Positions 18,144 to 27,613 of a DNA stretch of 64,000 nucleotides are shown in pieces (the stretch's first letter is position 1; every line of letters begins with the position of its first letter). The translations under genes and the position numbers were made by a program. The DNA is taken from contig NZ_BAAAIX010000033.1 in assembly GCF_039526385.1 (NCBI RefSeq), positions 1-64,000 of the forward strand. The letters run 5' to 3'. The notes beneath the pieces are model-generated. The model did no database searches and had not been told where the DNA came from. It saw only the letters and a list, made by a program, of their open reading frames with translations. The stretch comes from Luteococcus peritonei (GTDB lineage: Bacteria; Actinomycetota; Actinomycetes; Propionibacteriales; Propionibacteriaceae).

Positions 18144-18764
18144 TCAGCTCGCCGGCAGGACCACCACGCGTCGCTTGGGCTCCACGCCCTCGGACTCGCT
18201 GACCAGACCGGCCTCGGCCACGGCGTCGTGCACGATCTTGCGCTCGAAGGGGTTCATCGGCGTCATGCGCACCGCCTCGCCCGAGGTCTTCACCTCGGCG
18301 ATGGCGTCGTGCGCCAGCACCTGGAGCTCCTTGCGACGACGGTCACGGTGGCCCGCGACGTCCAGCATCAGACGGCTGCGGTGACCGGTCTCGGTCATCA
18401 CCGCGAGGCGCGCCAGCTCCTGCAGGGCGTCCAGCACCTCGCCGTCCTTGCCGACCAGGACCTCGCTCTCGGTGACGATGGAGACGTGGGCCCGACCGCC
18501 CTCGGCGAAGGTGTCGATGTCGCCATCCAGGTCGGCGATGTCGAGCAGCTCCTCCAGGTAGTCGGCCGCGATGTCGCCCTCGGCTTCCAACGGGTCCTCG
18601 TCGCCGTCGGAGTCATCATCCGACTCGTCGGTCGTGACGGCCTCGTCCTGCTCCTCGACCGCATCCTCGACGGTCTGCTCGGCCGGCTGGGTCGGGTCGG
18701 TGACCACGGCAGCGGGGTCGGTGACCTCGATGGCCGGCTCGGGGGTGGTGAGCTCTTCGCTCAT
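18144..18764 (-). CDS. jag: Jag/KhpB-type RNA-binding protein (KH-II plus R3H)
   Basis: A 206-residue RNA-binding protein. The first 80 residues are strongly acidic and low in complexity; a KH-II domain follows (about 95-150, EVLVGKDGEVLDALQ), then a C-terminal R3H domain (about 150-206) with the typical MTPMNPFERKIVHDAV. Jag/KhpB proteins pair with KhpA in control of cell-wall growth in firmicutes; the role in actinobacteria is less defined. It is downstream of yidC on the same strand with a 74-bp gap, the conserved order. Confidence 0.92.
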   Translation of the reverse strand: MSEELTTPEPAIEVTDPAAVVTDPTQPAEQTVEDAVEEQDEAVTTDESDDDSDGDEDPLEAEGDIAADYLEELLDIADLDGDIDTFAEGGRAHVSIVTESEVLVGKDGEVLDALQELARLAVMTETGHRSRLMLDVAGHRDRRRKELQVLAHDAIAEVKTSGEAVRMTPMNPFERKIVHDAVAEAGLVSESEGVEPKRRVVVLPAS

Positions 18765-18838
18765 GGTGGTTCTCCTTGGTGGAAGGGAGGACCGGCACCG
18801 GGGTGCCGGCCGGGAAAATCAGAGGGGAGCCGACCGGC

Positions 18839-19960
18839 TCACTTCTTCTTCTTGCGGGCCTGGCGCGGCTGGCGCGTCGGCTGCTGACGCTGGACCACCT
18901 GCCGGCCCCCGTCGTTCGCCTTGCGGACGGTCTGCCGGGCGACATTCTGGCGAGCCACACCCGGGCGGGCGGCGGTGGCGCCACCCTCGGACTCCGAGCT
19001 CGATGAGCTGGCGGCAGCCGTGGCGGCCACCGGCTTGCGGGAGCGCTTGGCGCGTCGCTCAGCCTCGATGGCGTCAGGATCCTTGCCCTTGGCCCGCATC
19101 CGCTCCTGCCAGTCGAGGTGGGCAGGGGTTCCGGGCGTCGGGTTGTTGCGGATCAGGATGTACTGCTGGCACAGCGTCCACAGGTTCGTGGTCATCCAGT
19201 AGACGAGCACGCCGATCGGGATGGCCAGACCGGTGAACAGGTACATGAAGGGGAACAGGTACAGCATCATCTTCTGCTGCTGCGCCATCGGGCCGGTCAG
19301 GGCCTCCGGCGGCATGTTGCGCTGCATCAGCTCGCGCTGCTGGATGAAGAGCACCGCGGTCATGCCCAGGATCAGCGCCATGGCCGTGATCTGGGTGGCG
19401 CCGAAGTTGTCCAGCGGCAGGAAGCGACCCGCCAGGCGGGCACCCATGAACTGGGCGTCGTGCAGCGACTGCACCAGCTCCGGATTGGTCTTGAAGAAGT
19501 GACCGCGGGGGATGATCGGATTGCGAGCAGCACCCTCCAGCACGCGGAAGAGGGCCAGGAAGATGGGCATCTGCAGCAGCACCGGCAGGCAGGAGGCCGC
19601 GGGGTTCACGCCCTCCTCGCGGTAGAGCTTCATGGTTTCCTGGCCCAGCCGCTCACGATCGGAGCCGTACTTGTCCTGCAGCGCCTTCAGCTTGGGCTGC
19701 ACCAGCTGCATGTTGCGGGAGGTGTTGATCTGCTGCACGAACAGCGGGATCAGCAGGGTCCGGATCACCACCACCAGGGAGACGATCGACAGCACCCAGG
19801 TCAGGCCGCTGTCGGCACCGAAGAGCGGGGACCAGATCTTGTGGGCCAGCACGATCAGGCCGGAGACGGCCCAGTAGATGGGCTGCATGATGGCGCTGCC
19901 CATGTCCATGAATGTGTCCTTGATGCCGAACAGCAGCAGGGCCGTTTGCAGAAGGGCCAT
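18839..19960 (-). CDS. yidC: Membrane protein insertase YidC
   Basis: A 373-residue Oxa1/YidC-family insertase that places proteins in the cytoplasmic membrane alone or with SecYEG. Five membrane segments are visible, starting with a reentrant N-terminal helix; the hydrophilic-groove segment VVVIRTLLIPLFVQQ carries the conserved arginine. The C-terminal 80 residues are basic and Ala/Arg/Ser-rich, as is common in actinobacteria and thought to bind ribosomes. The ATG at 19960 shares one base with the yidD stop (TGATG). Confidence 0.95.
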   Translation of the reverse strand: MALLQTALLLFGIKDTFMDMGSAIMQPIYWAVSGLIVLAHKIWSPLFGADSGLTWVLSIVSLVVVIRTLLIPLFVQQINTSRNMQLVQPKLKALQDKYGSDRERLGQETMKLYREEGVNPAASCLPVLLQMPIFLALFRVLEGAARNPIIPRGHFFKTNPELVQSLHDAQFMGARLAGRFLPLDNFGATQITAMALILGMTAVLFIQQRELMQRNMPPEALTGPMAQQQKMMLYLFPFMYLFTGLAIPIGVLVYWMTTNLWTLCQQYILIRNNPTPGTPAHLDWQERMRAKGKDPDAIEAERRAKRSRKPVAATAAASSSSSESEGGATAARPGVARQNVARQTVRKANDGGRQVVQRQQPTRQPRQARKKKK

Positions 19961-20286
19961 CAGTATTCACCTCGGGTGTTGTGGGAGATGCCCGACGCCA
20001 GGGCGTCGGACCAGACTGTGGTGGTGGGAAGGCGGCGCTCGGCCTGTTCGGTCTGCCAGGCCGCGTCCTCCGCGGTGCCCGGGACCGGGTCGTAGCCACC
20101 CTTCGAGAAGGGATTGCAGCGCAGGATGCGCCAGACGGTGAGCCAGCTGCCGTAGATGGCACCGTGCGTCTCCAGCGCCGTGAGCCCGTAGGCGGAGCAG
20201 GAGGGATGGTACTTGCAGACGTCGCCGTAGAGCGGGGAGAGCAGACGTCGCCAGAGCTTCACGAAGGCGACCAACGGGTACCTCAC
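19960..20286 (-). CDS. yidD: Membrane protein insertion efficiency factor YidD
   Basis: A 108-residue small peripheral membrane protein. The family signature is complete: YPLVAFVKLWRRLLSPLYG, CKYHPSCSAYGLTALETHGA and LRCNPFSKGGYDPVP. It is translated from a GTG overlapping the rnpA stop (GTGA) and is followed by yidC, the conserved rnpA-yidD-yidC order. Confidence 0.95.
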   Translation of the reverse strand: MRYPLVAFVKLWRRLLSPLYGDVCKYHPSCSAYGLTALETHGAIYGSWLTVWRILRCNPFSKGGYDPVPGTAEDAAWQTEQAERRLPTTTVWSDALASGISHNTRGEY

Positions 20287-20666
20287 TGCACACCCCCAGT
20301 GCTCGCGACGGTCGTGGGTCGCTCGCCACGACGCTCCAGCCGGCCCAGGCAGGTCTGCCAGGCACCGGCCAGGTCGTCGGCCAGCCGATCGGGAGCGGTG
20401 GCCGCGGCCGGCAGGGCTCGCACCACGACGGTGAGGTCGGGGGAGGCCGCCAGCAGCGGAACCACCAGATGCCGCAGGCGACGCTTCACCCGGTTCCGGG
20501 TGACCGCATTGCCCACGGCCTTGGACACAACAAAGCCCACCCGGGACGGGGGGCTGTTGGTGGTTCGTGCGTGCACGACGAGAGTGGGTCTGGCCGCCCG
20601 GACACCGCCACGCATGGTGGAACGGAAGTCGGATGCAGAACGCATCCTGGTCTGGGCGGGCAGCAC
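20283..20666 (-). CDS. rnpA: Ribonuclease P protein component
   Basis: A 127-residue basic protein that binds RNase P RNA and matures tRNA 5' ends. The N-terminus MLPAQTRMRSASDF and the RNR motif in GNAVTRNRVKRRLRH are diagnostic. The start is the GTG at 20666, 9 bp after rpmH. The RNase P RNA gene itself is not in the window. Confidence 0.95.
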   Translation of the reverse strand: MLPAQTRMRSASDFRSTMRGGVRAARPTLVVHARTTNSPPSRVGFVVSKAVGNAVTRNRVKRRLRHLVVPLLAASPDLTVVVRALPAAATAPDRLADDLAGAWQTCLGRLERRGERPTTVASTGGVQ

Positions 20667-20675
20667 CCGGACTCG

Positions 20676-20813
20676 TCAGGCAGACAGCTCGGCGCGACCC
20701 TTGCGACGACGCGCAGCCAGGATGGCGCGGCCGGCGCGGGTGCTCATGCGGGCGCGGAAGCCGTGGGTACGCGAACGACGGCGGTTGCTGGGCTGGAAAG
20801 TGCGCTTGGTCAC
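20676..20813 (-). CDS. rpmH: 50S ribosomal protein L34
   Basis: A 45-residue, strongly basic protein that matches L34 over its full length (TKRTFQPSNRRRSRTHGFRA). Start GTG at 20813 with AGGGAG 8 bases upstream. It heads the rpmH-rnpA-yidD-yidC-jag transcription unit and is divergent from dnaA. Confidence 0.95.
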   Translation of the reverse strand: MTKRTFQPSNRRRSRTHGFRARMSTRAGRAILAARRRKGRAELSA

Positions 20814-21262
20814 GGGGATTACTCCCTTTGTCTTCGAAGTTGGATACCCGGGCGGACGGATGTGACGTCCGCCCTGGCGCGGGGAAGTCGTCGCCGACTT
20901 CCGGCGACCTGTCAACGATACGGGCACCGGGCCGCGATTGCCAAACCCGCGCCGACCCCAGCCCCGGAAAGCGAACGAATCACAACGGTGTAGTCCACTC
21001 GACACGCCGCAGGACGGCAAACATTCTTCGCCCTCGGCTTGCCCGACTCGAGGAAGCGAAAGTATCGTCATGCCCCTGTACCACCGGTTTTCCACAGGAC
21101 GCCGCTCGGGGGAGCGCCGTCGAACTGGCCGCAGCGCACAAGCTGTGGAAAACTTTGTGGACAGCGTTGTCGTACAGCGTTTCCCCGCACGGGGAGCAAG
21201 GGCCACCTCGTCCCCCCGCGAGGACCACGGCCCACAGTTCGTGGGGCGAAGATGGGTGTGAA
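20814..21262. other. rpmH-dnaA intergenic region, left part of oriC
   Basis: 450 bp between divergent rpmH and dnaA. It contains two hairpins in the rpmH leader (20850-20874 with a 9-bp stem; 20883-20902 with an 8-bp stem and tetraloop) and three DnaA-box-like 9-mers near dnaA: TTTTCCACA at 21088-21096, TGTGGAAAA at 21144-21152 and TGTGGACAG at 21156-21164. No gene. Confidence 0.65.
21088..21164. promoter_or_regulatory. DnaA-box cluster upstream of dnaA
   Basis: One forward and two reverse DnaA-box 9-mers within 77 bp, each one or two bases from TTGTCCACA. They fit dnaA autoregulation and origin function. Confidence 0.65.
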
Positions 21263-22720
21263 GTGAGCAATACGTCAGTGCACAAGGCCCCGGAGGACCC
21301 GGCGGCACAGCTGACCAAGGCTTGGAAGCACATCCAGACCAGCGCGGACGGCCCCAACAAGGCCTGGCTGAAGAACACCAAGCCGCTCACCATGCACGAG
21401 TCGACGGTGATGATCGCCGTCCCCAACGAGTTCACGCGCGAGCGGATCGAGACCCGGCTGCGGGTCCAGATCGAGGAGTCGCTGAGTGACTTCTTCCACC
21501 GGCAGATGCGCCTGGCCATCACCGTCGAGCCGGACCTGGAGCTCAGCCTCGAGGTGCCCGAGCGCGAGGAGGACCCCGAGGAGCTGGATCCCGAGCCGGC
21601 CCAGTTCATCCCGCGCAGCGACACCGAGCGTCCCCGTCCGGGCAGCGCCACCGGCGAACCGGCCCCGGCACCCGCCTCCGGTGGCGACGTCGACCGGCTG
21701 AACCCCAAGTACACCTTCGAGACCTTCGTCATCGGTTCCTCGAACCGCTTCGCGCACGCCGCCGCGGCCGCCGTCGCCGAGGCCCCCGGCAAGAGCTACA
21801 ACCCGCTGATGATCTACGGCGAGTCCGGCCTGGGCAAGACCCACCTGCTGCACGCGATCGGCCACTACGTGCGCAACTACTACGACCGGGTCCGCGTGAA
21901 GTACGTCAGCACCGAGGAGCTGACCAATGACTTCATCAATGCCATCAGCGACAACCGCACCGCGCAGTTCCGTCGCACCTACCGCGACGTCGACGTCCTG
22001 CTGATCGACGACATCCAGTTCCTGGAGTCGAAGATCCAGACGCAGGAGGAGTTCTTCCACACCTTCAACACCCTGCACAATGCGCAGAAGCAGATCGTGA
22101 TGACCTCCGACCGGCCGCCCAAGCTGCTGGAGGCCCTGGAGCCCCGGCTGCGCAGCCGCTTCGAGTGGGGTCTGATCACCGACATCCAGCCGCCGGACCT
22201 CGAGACCCGGATCGCCATCCTGAAGCGGATGGCCGCCACCCAGAACCTCACGGCCGGTCCCGAGGTGCTGGAGTTCATCGCCTCCAAGATCCAGACCAAC
22301 ATCCGCGAGCTGGAGGGCGCGCTGATCCGGGTCACCGCCTTCGCCTCGCTGCAGCGCCAGGAGGTGGACCTGGAGCTGGCGCAGATCGTGCTCAAGGACC
22401 TGATCCCCGAGGGCACCGAGTCCGAGGTGACGCCGCAGCTGATCATGAACGAGACGGCCGCCTACTTCGGCATCACCATGGAGGAGCTGACCGGCGCCTC
22501 GCGCACCCACGTGCTGGTGACCGCCCGCCAGATCGCCATGTACCTGTGCCGCGAGCTGACCGACATGAGCCTGCCCAAGATCGGGCAGCTCTTCGGCGGC
22601 AAGGACCACACCACCGTGATGCACGCGGACCGCAAGATCCGCGAGCTGCTGCGCGAACGTCGCAGCGTCTTCAACCAGGTCACCGAGCTGACCAACCGGA
22701 TCAAGCAGCAGGGGCAGTAG
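21263..22720 (+). CDS. dnaA: Chromosomal replication initiator DnaA
   Basis: A 485-residue AAA+ initiator that binds DnaA boxes and opens oriC. Domain I at about 1-95, an acidic Pro-rich linker (95-140), the ATPase with Walker A GESGLGKTH (about 187-195) and Walker B VLLIDDIQF, sensor segments, and C-terminal DNA-binding domain IV with the DnaA signature LPKIGQLFGGKDHTTVMHA. The GTG at 21263 (VSNTSVHKAP) is the best start although its ribosome site is weak; the open frame continues far upstream without ribosome sites. Confidence 0.96.
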   Translation: MSNTSVHKAPEDPAAQLTKAWKHIQTSADGPNKAWLKNTKPLTMHESTVMIAVPNEFTRERIETRLRVQIEESLSDFFHRQMRLAITVEPDLELSLEVPEREEDPEELDPEPAQFIPRSDTERPRPGSATGEPAPAPASGGDVDRLNPKYTFETFVIGSSNRFAHAAAAAVAEAPGKSYNPLMIYGESGLGKTHLLHAIGHYVRNYYDRVRVKYVSTEELTNDFINAISDNRTAQFRRTYRDVDVLLIDDIQFLESKIQTQEEFFHTFNTLHNAQKQIVMTSDRPPKLLEALEPRLRSRFEWGLITDIQPPDLETRIAILKRMAATQNLTAGPEVLEFIASKIQTNIRELEGALIRVTAFASLQRQEVDLELAQIVLKDLIPEGTESEVTPQLIMNETAAYFGITMEELTGASRTHVLVTARQIAMYLCRELTDMSLPKIGQLFGGKDHTTVMHADRKIRELLRERRSVFNQVTELTNRIKQQGQ

Positions 22721-22735
22721 TCCCACAGCAGCACG

Positions 22736-22767
22736 ACGGGCCGTTCCCCACCGGGGGAGCGGCCCGT
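22736..22767. terminator. Terminator between dnaA and tetR
   Basis: A 14-bp stem with one T-G wobble (22736-22749 with 22754-22767) and a 4-base loop, between convergent genes; can serve both. Confidence 0.7.
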
Positions 22768-22782
22768 TCGTCGTCGAGCCGC

Positions 22783-23421
22783 TCAGGCGGCGTCGGCCGC
22801 CTCGGTCTCCAGGACCGCCAGCGGGCGCACCAGCACCGCGTCCAGCCAGGCCGTCAGGTCGGCGGACATGTCGATGCTCCCGCGGTCGTAGAGCCACTGC
22901 ACCTGCAGGCCGTCCATCAGGGCGATCAGCCCCCGGGCGGCGCGGTCGGGCCTCACACCCTCGCGCAGCAGGCCGGCCTCGCCCAGGCGTCGGAACAGGG
23001 CGGTGTTCTGCTCGCACATCATCTCGTAGCGCAGCGTGAAGTAGGTGTGGGCCGGATGGCCCGGGTCGGTGGCCTCGGCCGACAGGGTGGCGAACAGTTC
23101 CACCAGTTCCTGGCGCTCGGCATTGTGCCGGGCCAGCTCCACCAGGGCACGGGCGTGCTGCAGGGGGGTCATGTCGTCGTCGAAGTGGAAGCGGATCCGG
23201 TTGTCGTCGTCGCGCCGGGCCAGCACCTCGAGCAACAGCTCTTCCTTGCTCTTGAAGTGGTACAGCAGGCCGGGGTGGGTGATGCCCACCCGGGTGGCGA
23301 TGTCGCGCAGCGAGGTGCCGCGGTAGCCCACCTCACCGAACAGCTGGACGGCCGTGTCCAGGATCTGTGCCCGGCGACGGTCACCCTTGGCGCTCGGTTC
23401 GTGCTGGTCTGCTCCGCTCAC
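22783..23421 (-). CDS. TetR/AcrR-family regulator within the origin region
   Basis: A 212-residue TetR-family protein. The helix-turn-helix lies at about residues 34-54 (SLRDIATRVGITHPGLLYHF), followed by KSKEELLLEVL. The C-terminal domain is helical. Start GTG at 23421 (VSGADQHEPS) by a GAAGGAA site; alternatives reach 23490. It lies between dnaA and dnaN, pointing toward dnaA, and its promoter must overlap the main DnaA-box cluster. Target unknown. Confidence 0.85.
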   Translation of the reverse strand: MSGADQHEPSAKGDRRRAQILDTAVQLFGEVGYRGTSLRDIATRVGITHPGLLYHFKSKEELLLEVLARRDDDNRIRFHFDDDMTPLQHARALVELARHNAERQELVELFATLSAEATDPGHPAHTYFTLRYEMMCEQNTALFRRLGEAGLLREGVRPDRAARGLIALMDGLQVQWLYDRGSIDMSADLTAWLDAVLVRPLAVLETEAADAA

Positions 23422-24059
23422 TGCCGTTCCGTTCCTTCGCTGGTCGGGGCTGGTCTGGCCGTCGACTGAGCCCAGTATGACGCCGCACACAGGGCAGGTC
23501 CATTCGACCTACCGGCTGTGCACAACTGGGGGCAGGACTGTGGACAAACGGTGGGTGGCGGGGGCCACCGTTGTTGAGAGCCGGTGGACGCAGCTCGAGC
23601 ACCCCGCCGGTGATGCACAACTTCCACCCGTGTGATTCCACGCTGCCCACACTCCGTCCACACCGACCATCTGCACTCTGGCAAGCTGTGACGAGGCTTT
23701 TCCACAGGATCCACAGAAGTGATGACCATGACGGTTATCCATACATCTCCAAGGTCTTCAAAGTCTGGGGGGCGCGGATCTGTGGGAAACCCGGGCCGTC
23801 GAGGACCCAGGTGCACCAGCACCAAGGAGCTGACCATGGGGACGTCACCGAATCGGTGACCCACCATCAGGTGTCGGCAGAGGGGAACCGCCGCAGGAGC
23901 CCCTGGGACTCTCGACCCCGGGACTCTCAACCGCAGGACGAGAGAAGCAGCCGGTGGCCTGCCCTGGCCCTGTCGGGCATGGATATGATGCCCACGCGCC
24001 ACCTGCCGACACCGTCGGGTGCCAACCAGCTGACCAACCAGTACCCAGAAGGGGACGCC
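23422..24059. other. Main oriC-like region before dnaN
   Basis: 638 bp with no convincing gene but many DnaA boxes: TGTGCACAA (23517), TGTGGACAA (23539, perfect), CCGTCCACA (23654), TTTTCCACA (23698), TTATCCATA (23735) and TGTGGGAAA (23781). The stretch 23720-23760 is the least GC-rich part. In related bacteria oriC lies in the dnaA-dnaN gap; here it is the part between tetR and dnaN. Confidence 0.75.
23517..23789. promoter_or_regulatory. DnaA-box cluster (oriC)
   Basis: At least six 9-mers in both orientations over 273 bp, one identical to the consensus and others with one to three differences. Density and position mark this as the replication origin. Confidence 0.72.
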
Positions 24060-25220
24060 GTGAAGATTCGTCTGGAACGCGATGTGATGGCCGAGGCCGT
24101 GGCCTGGGCCGCACGAAGCCTGCCGACCCGCCCCAGCGTCCCGATCCTGGCCGGCCTGCTGGTGAAGGCCGACGAGTCCGGCGTCACGATGTCGAGCTTC
24201 GACTACGAGACCTCGGCGCAGATCAACGTCAAGGCAGAGGTCGTTGAGCCGGGCGAGGCCCTGGTCTCCGGCCGCCTGCTGGCCGACATCGCCCGCAGCC
24301 TGCCCAACCGCCCGGTGGAGCTGACCAGCGACGAGAACCGCATGGAGCTGGTCTGCGGCTCGGCCCGCTTCACCCTGCAGACCCTGCCGGTGGCCGACTA
24401 CCCCAACCTGCCGGAGATGCCCGCCGCCACCGGCACCGTGGAGAGCGACGACTTCGCCCGCGCCGTCGGCCAGGTGGTCGTGGCCGCCGGTCGCGACGAG
24501 CTGCTGCCCGTCTTCACCGGCGTGCGCGTCGAGATCGAGGGCGAGACGCTCTCCCTGCTGGCCACCGACCGCTACCGGATGGCGCTCAAGGAGCTCACCT
24601 GGCGTCCGGCCAATTCCCAGGCCTCCGGCGCCGCCCTGGTGCCGGCCAAGGTGCTCAGCGAGACCGCCAAGTCGATGGTGGCCGGCGAGAGCGTCACCAT
24701 GAGCCTGTCCAACGCCTCGGCCGGCGACGGCCTGATCGGCTTCGAGGGTGAGGGCTCCGGCGGCACCCGCCAGATCACCACCCGGCTGCTCGACGGCGAG
24801 TTCCCCAAGGTGCGCCACCTGATGAACGTGCAGGCCGCCCTCTCGGTGCGCGTCAACACGGCCGACCTGATCTCCTCGGTGAAGCGCGTGGCCCTGGTGG
24901 CCGAGCGCAACACCCCGCTGCGGATGATGATCGGCGACGGCCAGGTGGCCCTGGAGGCCGCCACCGGCGACCAGGCCCAGGCCAGCGAGGCCATCGAGGC
25001 CGTCGTGGAGAACCATGCTGGCGGCGAGCAGCCGATCACCGCGGCCGGCTTCAACCCGCACTACCTGACCGACGCCCTGAACGCGCTGGACACCCCCTAC
25101 GTGCACTTCGCCTTCACCGCCCCGGGCAAGCCCTGCCTGGTGACCGGCCTGGCTGACCTGGACGGCGACCCGCTGCCCGACTACAAGCACGTGATCATGC
25201 TGATGCGCCTGCCCAGCTGA
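24060..25220 (+). CDS. dnaN: DNA polymerase III beta sliding clamp
   Basis: A 386-residue clamp with three homologous domains; two subunits ring DNA and tether the polymerase. N-terminus VKIRLERDVMAEAVAWAARSLPTRP is typical, as are VFTGVRVEIEGETLSLLATDRYRMA in domain two and the C-terminal PCLVTG ... HVIMLMRLPS. Start GTG at 24060 after AAGGGG. Downstream are a terminator-like hairpin and perfect DnaA boxes rather than recF, which is 3.7 kb away beyond gnd. Confidence 0.97.
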   Translation: MKIRLERDVMAEAVAWAARSLPTRPSVPILAGLLVKADESGVTMSSFDYETSAQINVKAEVVEPGEALVSGRLLADIARSLPNRPVELTSDENRMELVCGSARFTLQTLPVADYPNLPEMPAATGTVESDDFARAVGQVVVAAGRDELLPVFTGVRVEIEGETLSLLATDRYRMALKELTWRPANSQASGAALVPAKVLSETAKSMVAGESVTMSLSNASAGDGLIGFEGEGSGGTRQITTRLLDGEFPKVRHLMNVQAALSVRVNTADLISSVKRVALVAERNTPLRMMIGDGQVALEAATGDQAQASEAIEAVVENHAGGEQPITAAGFNPHYLTDALNALDTPYVHFAFTAPGKPCLVTGLADLDGDPLPDYKHVIMLMRLPS

Positions 25221-25232
25221 CCCCGGCACGAC

Positions 25233-25279
25233 TTGTCCACAGGCGGTTTCCCCACCCTGGGTGGGGAGGCCGCCTGTGG
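25233..25279 (+). terminator. dnaN terminator carrying a DnaA box
   Basis: Nested stem: outer arms 25237-25246 with 25270-25279 (10 bp) and inner arms 25250-25256 with 25260-25266 (7 bp, loop CTG). The left outer arm is part of a perfect TTGTCCACA box (25233-25241). Confidence 0.65.
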
Positions 25280-25297
25280 CACGTTCCACCGGCACCC

Positions 25298-25324
25298 ACT
25301 TGTCCACAGCACCTGTGGACAAGT
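25298..25324. promoter_or_regulatory. Perfect dyad of DnaA boxes
   Basis: ACTTGTCCACAG (25298-25309) and its exact complement (25313-25324) flank three bases, so two consensus TTGTCCACA boxes face each other. Together with the box at 25233 this makes three perfect boxes in 92 bp downstream of dnaN. Confidence 0.75.
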
Positions 25325-25390
25325 CCCCCGGGCTGGGGACAGGCGTCGATCTCCCCAAGGTCTTCCGTCTCGGGGTGAGCCTCCCTACAG

Positions 25391-25406
25391 TGTGGTGAAC
25401 ATCACA
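25391..25406. promoter_or_regulatory. CRP/GlxR-type site upstream of aldehyde dehydrogenase
   Basis: TGTGGTGAACATCACA fits the TGTGA-N6-TCACA consensus of CRP/GlxR regulators with one difference in the left arm. It is 51 bp before the start at 25457. Confidence 0.5.
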
Positions 25407-25456
25407 GCCGGGAGCGCTCTCGGCACAACCGTCACCGTCGATGGGGGAGATCCAGA

Positions 25457-26980
<1,524 letters not shown>

Positions 26981-26984
26981 GCCG

Positions 26985-27482
26985 ATGGACCAGCCGCTGC
27001 AGGCCGACGCCACGGGACCCGAGCGAGTGGTCCCGGCGTCGGCCTGCGCCACCGGCGAGGCCTGGTGGAGCGAGCTGCCCCAGCCCGCGCCGGGACGCGT
27101 CGGTCTCACCCAGGCGGCGGCCGACCTGCTGGTCCGGCTGGTCGATCGTCACGGCCCGGTGATCTTCCACCAGTCCGGCGGCTGCTGCGACGGCTCGGCG
27201 CCGATGTGTTATCCACAGGGCGACTTCCTCACCGGGGAGGCCGACGTGCTGCTCGGCCACCTGGTGGTGCCCGGGTTGGCGGAGCTGGGTCAGGCGCAGG
27301 TGCCGGTGTGGATCTCCCGGGCGCAGTACCCGGCCTGGAGCCACACCCACCTGTGCATCGACGCGGTGCCGGGCCGGGGCGCGGGCTTCAGCCTGGAGGG
27401 GCCGGAGGGGCTGCGCTTCCTGACCCGCTCGCGGCTGCTCACCCAGCAGGAGGCCGCGGTGCCGCTGCCCACCGAAGCCTGA
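26985..27482 (+). CDS. DUF779 protein, aldehyde dehydrogenase partner
   Basis: A 165-residue protein. Its DUF779 core (about 40-150) shows HGPVIFHQSGGCCDGSAPMC and VPVWISRAQY, with cysteines that could bind a metal. It starts 4 bp after the aldehyde dehydrogenase, an arrangement seen widely, so a role in that enzyme's activity or metal supply is likely. A perfect E. coli-type DnaA box (TTATCCACA, 27209-27217) lies inside the gene. Confidence 0.85.
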   Translation: MDQPLQADATGPERVVPASACATGEAWWSELPQPAPGRVGLTQAAADLLVRLVDRHGPVIFHQSGGCCDGSAPMCYPQGDFLTGEADVLLGHLVVPGLAELGQAQVPVWISRAQYPAWSHTHLCIDAVPGRGAGFSLEGPEGLRFLTRSRLLTQQEAAVPLPTEA

Positions 27483-27613
27483 GCGGCGGGCTGGCCGTCG
27501 AGTGGTTTCCCCATCCGCGAAACCACTGGATGGCCGAGGTCGAAAAGCCTGCCCGGTGAGCGGGAGGCCACCTAGGCTGGCCACGCAACAGTTCTTCCAA
27601 GAGAGGCTCCACC

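Noticed and set aside
23749..25365. CCAAGGTCTTC shared by the oriC gap (23749) and the dnaN downstream gap (25355)
   Set aside because: An 11-bp match in two short gaps is suggestive, but with no symmetry or further extension it may be chance.
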